Below, in pieces: positions 43,521 to 51,469 of a DNA stretch of 64,000 nt. The translations under genes and the position numbers were made by a program. The notes under the pieces are model-generated. The model did no database searches. It was not told where the DNA came from and saw nothing but the letters and a program-made list of their open reading frames with translations. This stretch comes from Pleomorphomonas carboxyditropha (GTDB lineage: Bacteria > Pseudomonadota > Alphaproteobacteria > Rhizobiales > Pleomorphomonadaceae). The stretch spans positions 460,622-524,621 of the forward strand of contig NZ_NQVN01000002.1 in the NCBI RefSeq assembly GCF_002770725.1, in the 5' to 3' direction. Within the stretch, counting starts at the first letter, position 1. Each line of letters begins with the position of its first letter.

Positions 43521-44561
43521 TCAGGCGGTCTCCGGCGGGAGGGAGGCGGCGAATTCGGCCGCGAAGGCGGCGAGGTCGAGGCCGTTCTGCCGCTCGATCT
43601 CGGCGAGGATGTCGGCCGGCCAGCTCTTGGACGACTCGTAGGCGGCGGCGACGGCGCCGGCGATCATGGCGATGGTGTCGCTGTCGTTGCCGCCGTTGAC
43701 GGCGCCGAGGATCGCCTGCCAGGCATTGCCGCGTGCCGCGGCCACAAGGCCGAAGGCGTGGGGAACGGCTTCGGCCATGGCGACGCCGTTGCCGATCACC
43801 TCGGTCAGTTCGGCGGCCGCGGCGTGGACATCGCCGGCATGATGCCGGCCGATCTCGACCGCCATGCCGATACGCCGGATCACGCCGGCGCCGCCGACGA
43901 CGCGGCCCCAGGCGACGGCCTCGGCCTCGCCCGCACGCGCGCCAGTGACGGCGGCCTCCTCGATGTCGGCGAATTTGGCGCCGCCCAGGCCGGCGGCAAT
44001 CGCCCCGGCAACCGCGCCGGCGCCTCCGAAGGCCACTTGCGTGTTGTGGGTCGGCGCCGACAGGATGGCGGCCAGCTTGGCCGCTTCCTCCGGCTGGCCC
44101 GGCCGGGCGCAGCCGGCGGCCGGGGCGCGCATCGCGCCGCCGTTCGACGTGCCGAACATGCAGGAATAGACGGCCGGGCTGGCGACGGCGGCCGGATCGG
44201 CCCCGGCTTTCAACTGCTCGACGGCGATGCGGGTGGTCGGTCCGGCGAAGCGGGCAAAGACGTCGCTATCCTCGGCCCAGTCGAGCATGCCGGCGACGGC
44301 GTCGTCGACGGTCGGCCGGCCACCGGTGGCGATGATGCGCCGCGCCATCGCCAGCATCTGCGTCGCGTCGTCGGTCAGCCGGCCGGGCGTCAGGCCGGCC
44401 GCGAAGGGCGCCTTGGGTGGCGGCGGCAACAGGCGGTCGACCCGGCCGCCGAACACGGCGACGATGTCGTCCGGGTGCATGGCCTCGGTGGCGGCGCCCA
44501 GGGCATCGCCCAGGCAGGCGGCGGCGAACACGCGGCGGATGGCCTCGGGGGAAGTTTTCAC
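43521..44561 (-). CDS. ADP-ribosylglycohydrolase-family protein
   Basis: A 346-residue all-alpha hydrolase. Magnesium-binding motifs of the family are visible as AACLGDALGAATE near residue 14, GRLTDDATQMLAMAR near residue 60, and NGGNDSDTIAMIAGAVAAAY near residue 295 (the paired aspartates). Members cleave N- or O-glycosidic bonds to ADP-ribose or related ribosides. Its position in a transport operon with a nucleoside phosphorylase and a PfkB kinase suggests a catabolic ribosidase rather than a protein-modification role. Its ATG region overlaps the PfkB gene stop by 4 bases. Confidence 0.9.
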   Translation of the reverse strand: MKTSPEAIRRVFAAACLGDALGAATEAMHPDDIVAVFGGRVDRLLPPPPKAPFAAGLTPGRLTDDATQMLAMARRIIATGGRPTVDDAVAGMLDWAEDSDVFARFAGPTTRIAVEQLKAGADPAAVASPAVYSCMFGTSNGGAMRAPAAGCARPGQPEEAAKLAAILSAPTHNTQVAFGGAGAVAGAIAAGLGGAKFADIEEAAVTGARAGEAEAVAWGRVVGGAGVIRRIGMAVEIGRHHAGDVHAAAAELTEVIGNGVAMAEAVPHAFGLVAAARGNAWQAILGAVNGGNDSDTIAMIAGAVAAAYESSKSWPADILAEIERQNGLDLAAFAAEFAASLPPETA

Positions 44562-45508
44562 GGCAGGACTCCTGCGGAAAGAGGGCGAACGTCCACCGTC
44601 GCGGCGGCGCGTTCCACCTCGGCCCAGCCGTCACCGGAGCCGGCCAGATGGAGGCCGGCCGCCGCGACGCCATGGGCGAGCGACCGGTCGAAGGAGATAC
44701 CGGCGGCCAGCGCCCGGGCGAGCCCGGCCAGGAAGCGATCGCCGGCGCCGGTGGTGTTCTTCGGCGTCACCGGCATCGCCGCCAGGCGGAGGAGGCGGTC
44801 GCCGTCGCGGGCGAGCACGCCGTCGGCGCCGAGCGTCACGCAGACGCGACCGCCGGCCGGCCTGAGTTGGCGGGCGAGTGTCGCTGCGGCTTCGTCGTCG
44901 GGCGCGATGTCCCGCTCCTCGGCGAACGCCTTCAGCACCTGCCGATTGGTGACGGCGACATCGGCCGCCGCGGCGGCGCGCCTTGCCGCCGCCCAGCCCC
45001 ATCGCCCGATCTCCGGCCATTCCAGGTCGACGAAGGCGAGGGCGCCGGCGGCGCGGGCGCCGGCCAGGGCATCGATGGCGGCATGGTCGTGGAACAGGTT
45101 GGCCAGCACGGCGTCGCCGGCCGCCGGCCGCAGCCCCGATCCGATGCGGGCGAGCACGGCGTCGTCGATCGGATCGATGAGGATCGCCCGCTCACCGGTC
45201 TCGTCGACGATGATGGTGCAGCTTGCCGTTTCGAGGTCCGGCAGCCGCTCGATGGCGTCGGTGCCGACGCCGGCTTCGCTGAGCCGGTCGAGCAGCCGCT
45301 GGCCGATGGCGTCGTCGCCGACCACCGAGGCCACGGTCACGCGCTCGCCCCAGCCGGCCAGCGCGAAGGCGACGTTGCGGGCCGGTCCGCCGGCCGTATC
45401 GTACTTGGCGCTGACGAAAGCCTTGTCGTCGGGGCCGGGAATGCGGTCGACCCTGATCATCCGGTCGAGGACCACCGGTCCGATGCAATGGAACTCGGGG
45501 CGTCTCAT
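44558..45508 (-). CDS. PfkB-family carbohydrate kinase (ribokinase-like)
   Basis: A 316-residue kinase of the ribokinase superfamily. Visible features are the N-terminal sugar-binding GGPARNVAFALAGWGERV near residue 40, VASVVGDDAIGQRLLDRL near residue 60, CVTLGADGVLARDG near residue 230, and the catalytic signature NTTGAGDRFLAGLARALAAG near residue 255 (aspartate base in GAGD). It overlaps genes on both sides by 4 bases. The likely substrate is a ribose-type sugar or nucleoside released by its operon neighbours. Confidence 0.9.
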   Translation of the reverse strand: MRRPEFHCIGPVVLDRMIRVDRIPGPDDKAFVSAKYDTAGGPARNVAFALAGWGERVTVASVVGDDAIGQRLLDRLSEAGVGTDAIERLPDLETASCTIIVDETGERAILIDPIDDAVLARIGSGLRPAAGDAVLANLFHDHAAIDALAGARAAGALAFVDLEWPEIGRWGWAAARRAAAAADVAVTNRQVLKAFAEERDIAPDDEAAATLARQLRPAGGRVCVTLGADGVLARDGDRLLRLAAMPVTPKNTTGAGDRFLAGLARALAAGISFDRSLAHGVAAAGLHLAGSGDGWAEVERAAATVDVRPLSAGVLP

Positions 45509-46590
45509 CGGGCGTCGATCCTGAGGCCGGTATTGATGTCGAACAGCATGACGTCGGCGGTTCGCGGCCGGAGGCCGACCACCTGGCCGATTTCGGGCGA
45601 CGCACCGGCATGGGCGACCGCCACGCGATGACCGTCCGCCAGGAAATGCAGCAGTCGCTCGCCGCCGAGATATTCCGACGAGGTGAGTTCGGCCGGGAAG
45701 GCGCCCGGCGCGTCGCGCTCGACGAGGTCGATCCGTTCGGCGCGAAGGCCGAGCGTGACGTCGAGGTTCCGCACCATGTCCAGCCTGTCGGCCAGCGCCG
45801 GATCGGGAGCCCATGCCATGTCGCCGATGCGCCAGCCGCCGGAAAGATGGCGGCGCGCCGTCACCATGCTGGCGGGCGGATTGCCGACGAAGGTGCCGAT
45901 GAAGGCGGTGGCCGGCCGTTCGTAGATGTCTTCCGGGCTGCCCCACTGCTCGATGGCGCCGTCGTGCATCACCGCCACCTTGTCGGCCATGCTCATCGCC
46001 TCCTCCTGGTCGTGCGTGACCATGACGGTGGTGGCGCCGACGCGATCGTGCAGTTCGCGCAGATCGACGCGCACGCTCTTGCGCAGGATGGCGTCGAGGT
46101 TGCTGAGCGGCTCGTCGAGCAGCAGCAGGCGAGGGCGAATGGCGAGAGCCCTGGCGATGGCGACGCGCTGCTGCTGGCCGCCGGACAATTGGCGCGGCAT
46201 GCGGTCGCCGAGGCCGTCGAGCTTGACGAGGGCGAGCGCCTCGCGCACGCGGTCGTCGGCCTCCGCCCGTCCCATGTGGCGCATGTCGAGGCCGAAACGG
46301 ACGTTTTCGGCGACGCTGAGATGGGGGAACAGCGCATAGCTTTGAAAGACCACGCCGATGTCGCGCCGGAAAGCCGGCACGCCGGCCAGCCACTCGCCGG
46401 CAAGGCGGATGCGGCCGGCCGTCTCGGTCTCCAGGCCGGAAATGATCTTCAGAAGCGTCGACTTGCCGCAGCCGGACGGACCGAGCAGCGCCACGAAGCC
46501 GCCCTTGGGGATGGTGAGGGATATTCCGTTCAGCACCTCGGTTTCCCCGAAGCGCTTGGCGACCTCCTCGATGTGGAGATAGTCCTTCAT
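45505..46590 (-). CDS. ABC transporter ATP-binding protein (PotA/UgpC type)
   Basis: A 361-residue ATPase with Walker [10 protein letters not shown] near residue 38, signature [16 protein letters not shown] near residue 134, Walker [13 protein letters not shown] near residue 156, and switch histidine in [10 protein letters not shown]. The C-terminal TOBE domain includes [10 protein letters not shown] near residue 285. It lies between the nucleoside-phosphorylase and PfkB genes, overlapping both, so transport and metabolism are translated together. Confidence 0.94.
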   Translation of the reverse strand: MKDYLHIEEVAKRFGETEVLNGISLTIPKGGFVALLGPSGCGKSTLLKIISGLETETAGRIRLAGEWLAGVPAFRRDIGVVFQSYALFPHLSVAENVRFGLDMRHMGRAEADDRVREALALVKLDGLGDRMPRQLSGGQQQRVAIARALAIRPRLLLLDEPLSNLDAILRKSVRVDLRELHDRVGATTVMVTHDQEEAMSMADKVAVMHDGAIEQWGSPEDIYERPATAFIGTFVGNPPASMVTARRHLSGGWRIGDMAWAPDPALADRLDMVRNLDVTLGLRAERIDLVERDAPGAFPAELTSSEYLGGERLLHFLADGHRVAVAHAGASPEIGQVVGLRPRTADVMLFDINTGLRIDAR

Positions 46591-47405
46591 CGCCCCTCCT
46601 CGGCAAGACGCGCCAGCGCGCCGAGCCCGACGAGGATGGCGTTGCGCTGGCCGGAGCCGGAGCGGTGCGGCTCGCCGGTCACCACGTTGTCGCCGACCGA
46701 CGATACGGCGCCGCCGCGCCGGCCGTAGAGGCTCGACAGCGTCAGGATCGCCGCCGCCTCGCGGTCGGTGTTGAGGATGCCGGCCCGCCGCCAGTAATCG
46801 ATGATCTGCTTGTGCTCGTCCTGGAGATAGCCGCCGGGGCCGGGCTTGCCCCAGCCGCAATATTCGCTGTCGCCGGAGCGGGTGATGCCGACGTGGAAGG
46901 GATGGCCGATCGCCTCGGCCTCGGCCGCCATGGCGGCCACGACGCGCCAATCGGCGACGGCCGGATATTCGGCGCGGACGTGCGCCTTGGTCATTCCCTC
47001 GTCGCGCACGGCGCCGGAGGAGACGACGATGTCGCCGACGCGCACCTTTTCGCCCCAGGCGCCGCAGCCACCGATGCGGATCACCGTGTCGCAGTCGGTG
47101 TAGTTGAAGAGGTCCATCAGCGCGAGTTCGGCTTCCGGCGAGCCGGATCCGCCGAGCACCACCGAAATCGGCACGCCGCGATAGCGGCCGGTGTAGGTGG
47201 TGAACAGGCCGGTGCGGGCGACCTGCTCGGCGCCATCGAGTTCGGCGACGATCTGGTCCTCGTCGGCCCCCTCGCCGACCACCAGCGGATCGCGGACGGC
47301 CAGCACCACCTTGGCGGCGACGCTCTCGCGCCGGAAGCCGGTGAGCGAGGGAATGCCGTCGCGTTCGAACTTCGGCATGCGGTCGAGATAGGGATAGTCT
47401 GTCAT
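46587..47405 (-). CDS. Nucleoside phosphorylase (uridine-phosphorylase family)
   Basis: A 272-residue PNP/UDP-family phosphorylase, which splits a nucleoside with phosphate into a base and ribose 1-phosphate. Characteristic segments are VRDPLVVGEGADEDQI near residue 37, SVVLGGSGSPEAELALMDLF near residue 80, DTVIRIGGCGAWGEKVRVGD near residue 105, and the ribose-binding region NTDREAAAILTLSSLYG near residue 217. The base-contact region differs from classical uridine phosphorylases (SEYCGWGKPGPGGY near residue 180), which could mean an unusual base. It is placed 7 bases after the permease stop and overlaps the ATPase start. Confidence 0.88.
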   Translation of the reverse strand: MTDYPYLDRMPKFERDGIPSLTGFRRESVAAKVVLAVRDPLVVGEGADEDQIVAELDGAEQVARTGLFTTYTGRYRGVPISVVLGGSGSPEAELALMDLFNYTDCDTVIRIGGCGAWGEKVRVGDIVVSSGAVRDEGMTKAHVRAEYPAVADWRVVAAMAAEAEAIGHPFHVGITRSGDSEYCGWGKPGPGGYLQDEHKQIIDYWRRAGILNTDREAAAILTLSSLYGRRGGAVSSVGDNVVTGEPHRSGSGQRNAILVGLGALARLAEEGR

Positions 47406-47412
47406 GGTTCAC

Positions 47413-48222
47413 TCACACTTGCCGCGACCATTTCATGGTTAATTCCCCGATGACGGCCGCCACGAGAATGATCGCGATGATGCCCGCGCCGATGGCGAGC
47501 GTGGTGGGGTCGACGCCCTGGCCGCGCAGTTGCGAGTAGAGGCGGACCGGAAAGGTCATCCAGCGGCCGCCGGCGATCAGCGCCGACACGATGACGTCGT
47601 TGAACGAGACGAGGAGCGAGAAGGCCACCGAGGTCAGCAGGCCCGGCAGGGCGAGCGGGATGACGACGCGCCGCGCCACGTCGAACGGCCGGGCGCCCAG
47701 GCTGACCGCCGCGGCTTCGAGCGCCGGGTCGATGCGCTCGAACGTGGCGTGCATGATGCGCACGGCGTAGGGCAGGGTGATCACCGTATGGGCGAGCACC
47801 AGGCCGGTCAGCGTGCCGGTGAGGCTCAGCGCCGAGTAGATCTGCATCAGGGCGATCGCCCAGACGATCAGCGGCAGCACCAGCGGGGCCAGCAGGACGG
47901 CCTCGATGATCCTGGCGCCGCGCGGCCGGTGCCGCACCAGAACATAGGCGGCGAGCGAGCCGGCGACGACCGCGATGGCCGCCGCGAGCAGCGCCACCAG
48001 CGAGGAGATGCCGAGCGCGCTGCGGTATTCGCGGCTGGCGGTCGCCGCCTCGAACCAGCGCAGCGACAGCCGCTGCGGCGGAAAGCGGAAGAAGCTGCCG
48101 TCGTCGAACGAGGCGAGGATCAGCACGGCGATCGGCGCCAGCAGCATGACATAGGCAAGCAGCGTCCACAGCGCGTGGAGACCGCGCGCAAGACGGGCGG
48201 GCATGGTTTGGGGGGTGGTCAT
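47413..48222 (-). CDS. ABC permease, PotC-like
   Basis: A 269-residue membrane protein with about six spans. The EAA loop EAAAVSLGARPFDVARRVVIPLALP is near residue 180. It overlaps its partner permease by 4 bases (ATGA) and precedes the phosphorylase gene. Confidence 0.9.
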   Translation of the reverse strand: MTTPQTMPARLARGLHALWTLLAYVMLLAPIAVLILASFDDGSFFRFPPQRLSLRWFEAATASREYRSALGISSLVALLAAAIAVVAGSLAAYVLVRHRPRGARIIEAVLLAPLVLPLIVWAIALMQIYSALSLTGTLTGLVLAHTVITLPYAVRIMHATFERIDPALEAAAVSLGARPFDVARRVVIPLALPGLLTSVAFSLLVSFNDVIVSALIAGGRWMTFPVRLYSQLRGQGVDPTTLAIGAGIIAIILVAAVIGELTMKWSRQV

Positions 48223-49064
48223 TGGCGCGCCTCCCGACGGCGGGCGAAGCGGCTGCCGACGGTGATGGCGGCCTGCAGGAGGCCGATCATGGCGAGCGCC
48301 ACCATGGCCAGCGCCGAGGCGAACGGCCAGTCGAGCACCTGGCCGGCCTGCTGGTAGGCGACGGTGCCGAAGGTGGCGATGTGGCCCTGTCCGAGGATCT
48401 GCGGCGTGACGAAGGAGGTGAAGGTGGCGCAGAACACCAGCACCGAACCGGCGACGACGCCGGGCATGGCCAGCGGCAGGATCACGCGGCGCCAGACGGC
48501 CGCCGCCGGGGCGCCGAGCGAGGCGGCCGCCTGTTCGAGATCGTTCGGCAGGCGGGCGAGCGTGTTGACGAGCGGCAGCACCATCAGCGGCAGGAAGGAC
48601 TGGACGAGGCCGATCAGGATGCCGGCCGGCGTGCCGAGCAGCTTCACCGTCGGCAAGCCCATGAGGCGGGAGGCGCCGTTGACCACGCCGAGCGGCCCCA
48701 TCAGGTGCAGCATGCCGAGCGAGGGCAGCAGGGCGCCGGATACCAGCGGCACCAGCATCAGCGCCAGCAGGATGCCCTTGAAGCGGCCGGCGCGGACGAC
48801 GATGAAGCGGGCGACCGGCAGGGCGACCACCAGCGAAACGGCCGTCGTGACGACGCTGTAGGCCAGTGTCCGCAGCAGCACTTCGACAAAGAACGGATCG
48901 GCGAACAGGCGGATGTAATTGTCGAGCGACAGTCCGTCCGCCAGCAGCAGCGATCCCTCGGCCTGGGTGCGGAAGGACGTGCTCGCCAGCCACAGGAAGG
49001 GGGCGAGGAACACCACGGCCGAAAGGGCGAGCGCCGGCAGCAGGAGCAGGATCGATGGCGGCAT
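48219..49064 (-). CDS. ABC permease, PotB-like
   Basis: A 281-residue permease beginning with a span directly after the initiator (MPPSILLLLPALAL). The EAA loop EQAAASLGAPAAAVWRRVILPLAMP is near residue 183. It follows the binding-protein gene after a 175-base gap that contains an apparent intrinsic terminator. Confidence 0.9.
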   Translation of the reverse strand: MPPSILLLLPALALSAVVFLAPFLWLASTSFRTQAEGSLLLADGLSLDNYIRLFADPFFVEVLLRTLAYSVVTTAVSLVVALPVARFIVVRAGRFKGILLALMLVPLVSGALLPSLGMLHLMGPLGVVNGASRLMGLPTVKLLGTPAGILIGLVQSFLPLMVLPLVNTLARLPNDLEQAAASLGAPAAAVWRRVILPLAMPGVVAGSVLVFCATFTSFVTPQILGQGHIATFGTVAYQQAGQVLDWPFASALAMVALAMIGLLQAAITVGSRFARRREARQ

Positions 49065-49085
49065 CGGCTACGACAACCTCGGATG

Positions 49086-49123
49086 AAAAAAGACCGGCGC
49101 ACGGGGGAGACATCGCGCGCCGG
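49086..49123 (-). terminator. Apparent intrinsic terminator inside the operon
   Basis: On the minus strand, arms CCGGCGC (49117-49123 complement) and GCGCCGG (49094-49100 complement) flank a 16-base loop and are followed by TC and six T residues (49091-49086). It lies between the binding-protein and first permease genes. It should stop part of the transcripts and leave the binding protein in excess. A 12-base GC palindrome follows at 49130-49141 on the plus-strand numbering. Confidence 0.65.
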
Positions 49124-49239
49124 AAAGTGCCCCGGCCGGGGACGCCCGGACTGCGGTTCGGGCAGGGGAGCGAGCGCCGCAGTCGCGGGCGTGGCCATCA
49201 GGTTCGCAGCGGTGCCTTCCGGGCACGCCGCGACATGGC

Positions 49240-50283
49240 TCACTGGCCGAGGATTTCCTTGTTCCAGCGCTGGGTCCAGTCGGAGCGCTGCGAGATCACG
49301 TAGGGCCAGTCGAGCTGCAGCAGACCCTTGACCTCGTCGGGCGTGTCGATGACGTCGGCCGACACCTCGGGCGACAGCTTGACGTTCTTGTTGGTCGGGC
49401 CGAAGTAGAGCTGCTCGGCATAGTCCGTCTGGTTCTTGACGCCGAGAGCCAGCGCCACGAACTTCTTGGCGAGTTCCGGTTCCGGCGAATTCTTGACCAG
49501 GCACAGCATGTCGCGCACCAGCACCGGGCCGGGCTCCTTCGGGAAGGAGAAGCCGATATCCGGGTGGGTCTTCAGCGCGGCGAGCACGTAGCCGGAGATC
49601 ATCGGCGCCATGGCCACCTCGCCGGCGTCCATCATGGCGAAGATTTCGTCGAGGTTGGTGTAGGTCATGGCGATCGGCGTCAGCTCCTTGAGCTTGCCGA
49701 AGGCGGCATCCGGATCGTGCTCGTCCTTGCCGGCGAGGCGGGCGGCGACGCCGAGCACGCCGTCGCCTTCCGAGCCGGGATAGCTCGACAGGGCGATCTT
49801 GCCCTTGAACTCCGGCTTCCACATGTCGGCCCACTCGGGCGGCGTCGAAACCAGCTTCTTGTTGTAGGCGATGCCGAGGCCGACCAGGGACATGGCGTAG
49901 CAGCCGTTGTTCATGCCGTCCCAGACGTCCTTGAAATAGGGCGCCTCCGGATCGGGCGCCTCGACCATGCCGTCCTTCAGCGCCTGCGGCGCCTCGTAGA
50001 TGTTGACGAAGGCGACATCCATCGTCGGGTTGGCCTTCTCGGCGTAGATGCGCGCCATGCGGTCGCCGGAGCCGCCCAGCACGAACTCGACCTTGGCTCC
50101 GGTCTCCTTCTCCAGCGGCTCGGCGGCGTTCTGGCGCAAGAGGCGCTCGATGTCGCCGCCCCACGTGCCGACCACCAGGGTCTTGCCCTTGAAGTCCTGG
50201 GCGAAGGCGGGCAGACCCGCCGTCACGAGCATGGTGGCCGCAAGACCGGCCGCGGCGGCCCTCGAAAGTCTGTTGTCCGACAT
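49240..50283 (-). CDS. Extracellular solute-binding protein (PotD-like class)
   Basis: A 347-residue periplasmic protein with a Sec signal peptide (about residues 1-28, ending LPAFAQD). The mature start is FKGKTLVVGTWGGDIERLLRQN. Class features include AYFKDVW-like central segments, SLVGLGIAYNKKLVSTPPEWAD near residue 140, GKIALSSYPGSEGDGVLGVA near residue 165, and AMMDAGEVAMAPMISGYVLA near residue 217. GGGGAACAACC precedes the ATG at 50283. The class is often labelled spermidine/putrescine, but the operon enzymes point to a ribosylated substrate. Confidence 0.88.
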   Translation of the reverse strand: MSDNRLSRAAAAGLAATMLVTAGLPAFAQDFKGKTLVVGTWGGDIERLLRQNAAEPLEKETGAKVEFVLGGSGDRMARIYAEKANPTMDVAFVNIYEAPQALKDGMVEAPDPEAPYFKDVWDGMNNGCYAMSLVGLGIAYNKKLVSTPPEWADMWKPEFKGKIALSSYPGSEGDGVLGVAARLAGKDEHDPDAAFGKLKELTPIAMTYTNLDEIFAMMDAGEVAMAPMISGYVLAALKTHPDIGFSFPKEPGPVLVRDMLCLVKNSPEPELAKKFVALALGVKNQTDYAEQLYFGPTNKNVKLSPEVSADVIDTPDEVKGLLQLDWPYVISQRSDWTQRWNKEILGQ

Positions 50284-50363
50284 GTTGGTTGTTCCCCGAT
50301 GTTTGGCTTGGACGGACACCGATTGAAGCGGATTTTCCGCTCGGAGAAAGGTCTTTGCAGCTA

Positions 50364-50374
50364 ATAATGATTAT
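50364..50374. promoter_or_regulatory. AT-rich palindrome upstream of the ribosyl-compound operon
   Basis: ATAAT-G-ATTAT is a perfect inverted repeat with one central base. It sits about 80 bases before the binding-protein start and touches the LysR stop codon. On the minus strand it reads GATAATCATTAT, resembling part of a Fur-type box. A second small hairpin (50327-50341) lies between it and the gene. Confidence 0.35.
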
Positions 50375-51366
50375 CAGGTGGGCAATATGGAGGCCGCCTG
50401 TTTTTTCGGCGACTGTATGGCTTGATGTTCGGGCAGCTCCTGGGAGACGCGCCGGACCAGTGATCTGAGCCAGCGGTTGAAGGGCGAATGGTGGGCGCGC
50501 TCATGCCAGAGCAGATAGAATTTCATGACGCCGAGTTCCGGCGGCGCATCCACCAGCGCAAACGGCATGTTGGCGGCCATTTCCTCGGCGAAGGGCCGGC
50601 TGGAGGTGAACACCAGGCCGGCCGAAGCGGCGAGCACCCACGGCACCAGGGTGAATTCCGGAACCGTCATCGAGATGCGGCGCTTGCGGTCGAGCTGGGC
50701 GAGGCGCCCGTCCACCGGGCTGATCGCCGCCGACGCGGTCGGCGTGGGCGACAGGTGCTCGAGCGCCAGATATTCCTCGAGGCTGAGGCCGCTCCGCTCC
50801 GCCAGCGGATGGTCGCGGCGCATCACCAGCACCATGTCGGCGTCGAGCAGCGGCGCGATCCTGAGATTCTCGCGCGGCGCCGGCCAGTTGCCGATGGTCA
50901 GGTCGACGGTTCCGGCCTCCATCTCCCCGAAGATGTCGCGCTCGTCCGGGATGGCGCTGAAATCCACCTGCATGGCCGGCGCTTCCCGGCGCAGGGCGGC
51001 GGCGATCCGCGGCAGGAAGAAGGTGCCGAGACAGTTTGCCGCCTGGATGCGCAGGCTGCGCGCGTCGGTGGACGGCTCGAATGTCTCTGCGTTGAGCACC
51101 ATGCCGTCAATTTCAGCAAGGATGTCCGCCACCCGCCGGCCGATCTCCGCCCCGCGTTCCGTCGGCACCAGATGGGCGCCGGAGCGGACCAGAAGGGGAT
51201 CTCCCAGGATTTCCCTGAGCCGCTTCAAGGCCAGGCTGACCGCCGGCTGGCTCTGACCGAGGCGGACGGCGGTCCGGGAAACCGAGCATTCCTCGATCAG
51301 AATCAGGAAGATGCGCATCAGGCGCACGTCAAGTCCATGTTCGATCGGGCGAAGCATCGGCCCCAT
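50374..51366 (-). CDS. LysR-family transcriptional regulator
   Basis: A 330-residue regulator. The helix-turn-helix at about residues 10-70 reads LILIEECSVSRTAVRLGQSQ then PAVSLALKRLREILGDPLLV, the LysR signature. The co-inducer-binding domain starts at about residue 95 (SLRIQAANCLGTFFLPRIAA, DLTIGNWPAPRENLRI). The ATG at 51366 has TGAGG close upstream; an ATG at 51357 three codons in is possible. It is divergent from the amidohydrolase gene and lies upstream of, and co-directional with, the ribosyl-compound operon. It could control either or both. Confidence 0.92.
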   Translation of the reverse strand: MGPMLRPIEHGLDVRLMRIFLILIEECSVSRTAVRLGQSQPAVSLALKRLREILGDPLLVRSGAHLVPTERGAEIGRRVADILAEIDGMVLNAETFEPSTDARSLRIQAANCLGTFFLPRIAAALRREAPAMQVDFSAIPDERDIFGEMEAGTVDLTIGNWPAPRENLRIAPLLDADMVLVMRRDHPLAERSGLSLEEYLALEHLSPTPTASAAISPVDGRLAQLDRKRRISMTVPEFTLVPWVLAASAGLVFTSSRPFAEEMAANMPFALVDAPPELGVMKFYLLWHERAHHSPFNRWLRSLVRRVSQELPEHQAIQSPKKQAASILPT

Positions 51367-51389
51367 ACACCTCAGGTTTGCAATGTAAC

Positions 51390-51406
51390 CGCCGAAAACT
51401 TCGGCG
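51390..51406. promoter_or_regulatory. Palindrome in the LysR/amidohydrolase divergent spacer
   Basis: CGCCGAA (51390-51396) and TTCGGCG (51400-51406) form a perfect 7-base inverted repeat with a 3-base centre, placed between the two divergent starts. This is the expected location of a LysR-type operator. Confidence 0.45.
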
Positions 51407-51469
51407 ATGCCGTCAAAGCAGATTCCGTGCCGCCGCCCGGCGCACCCTTGCCTTAACGAGGAAACACAC

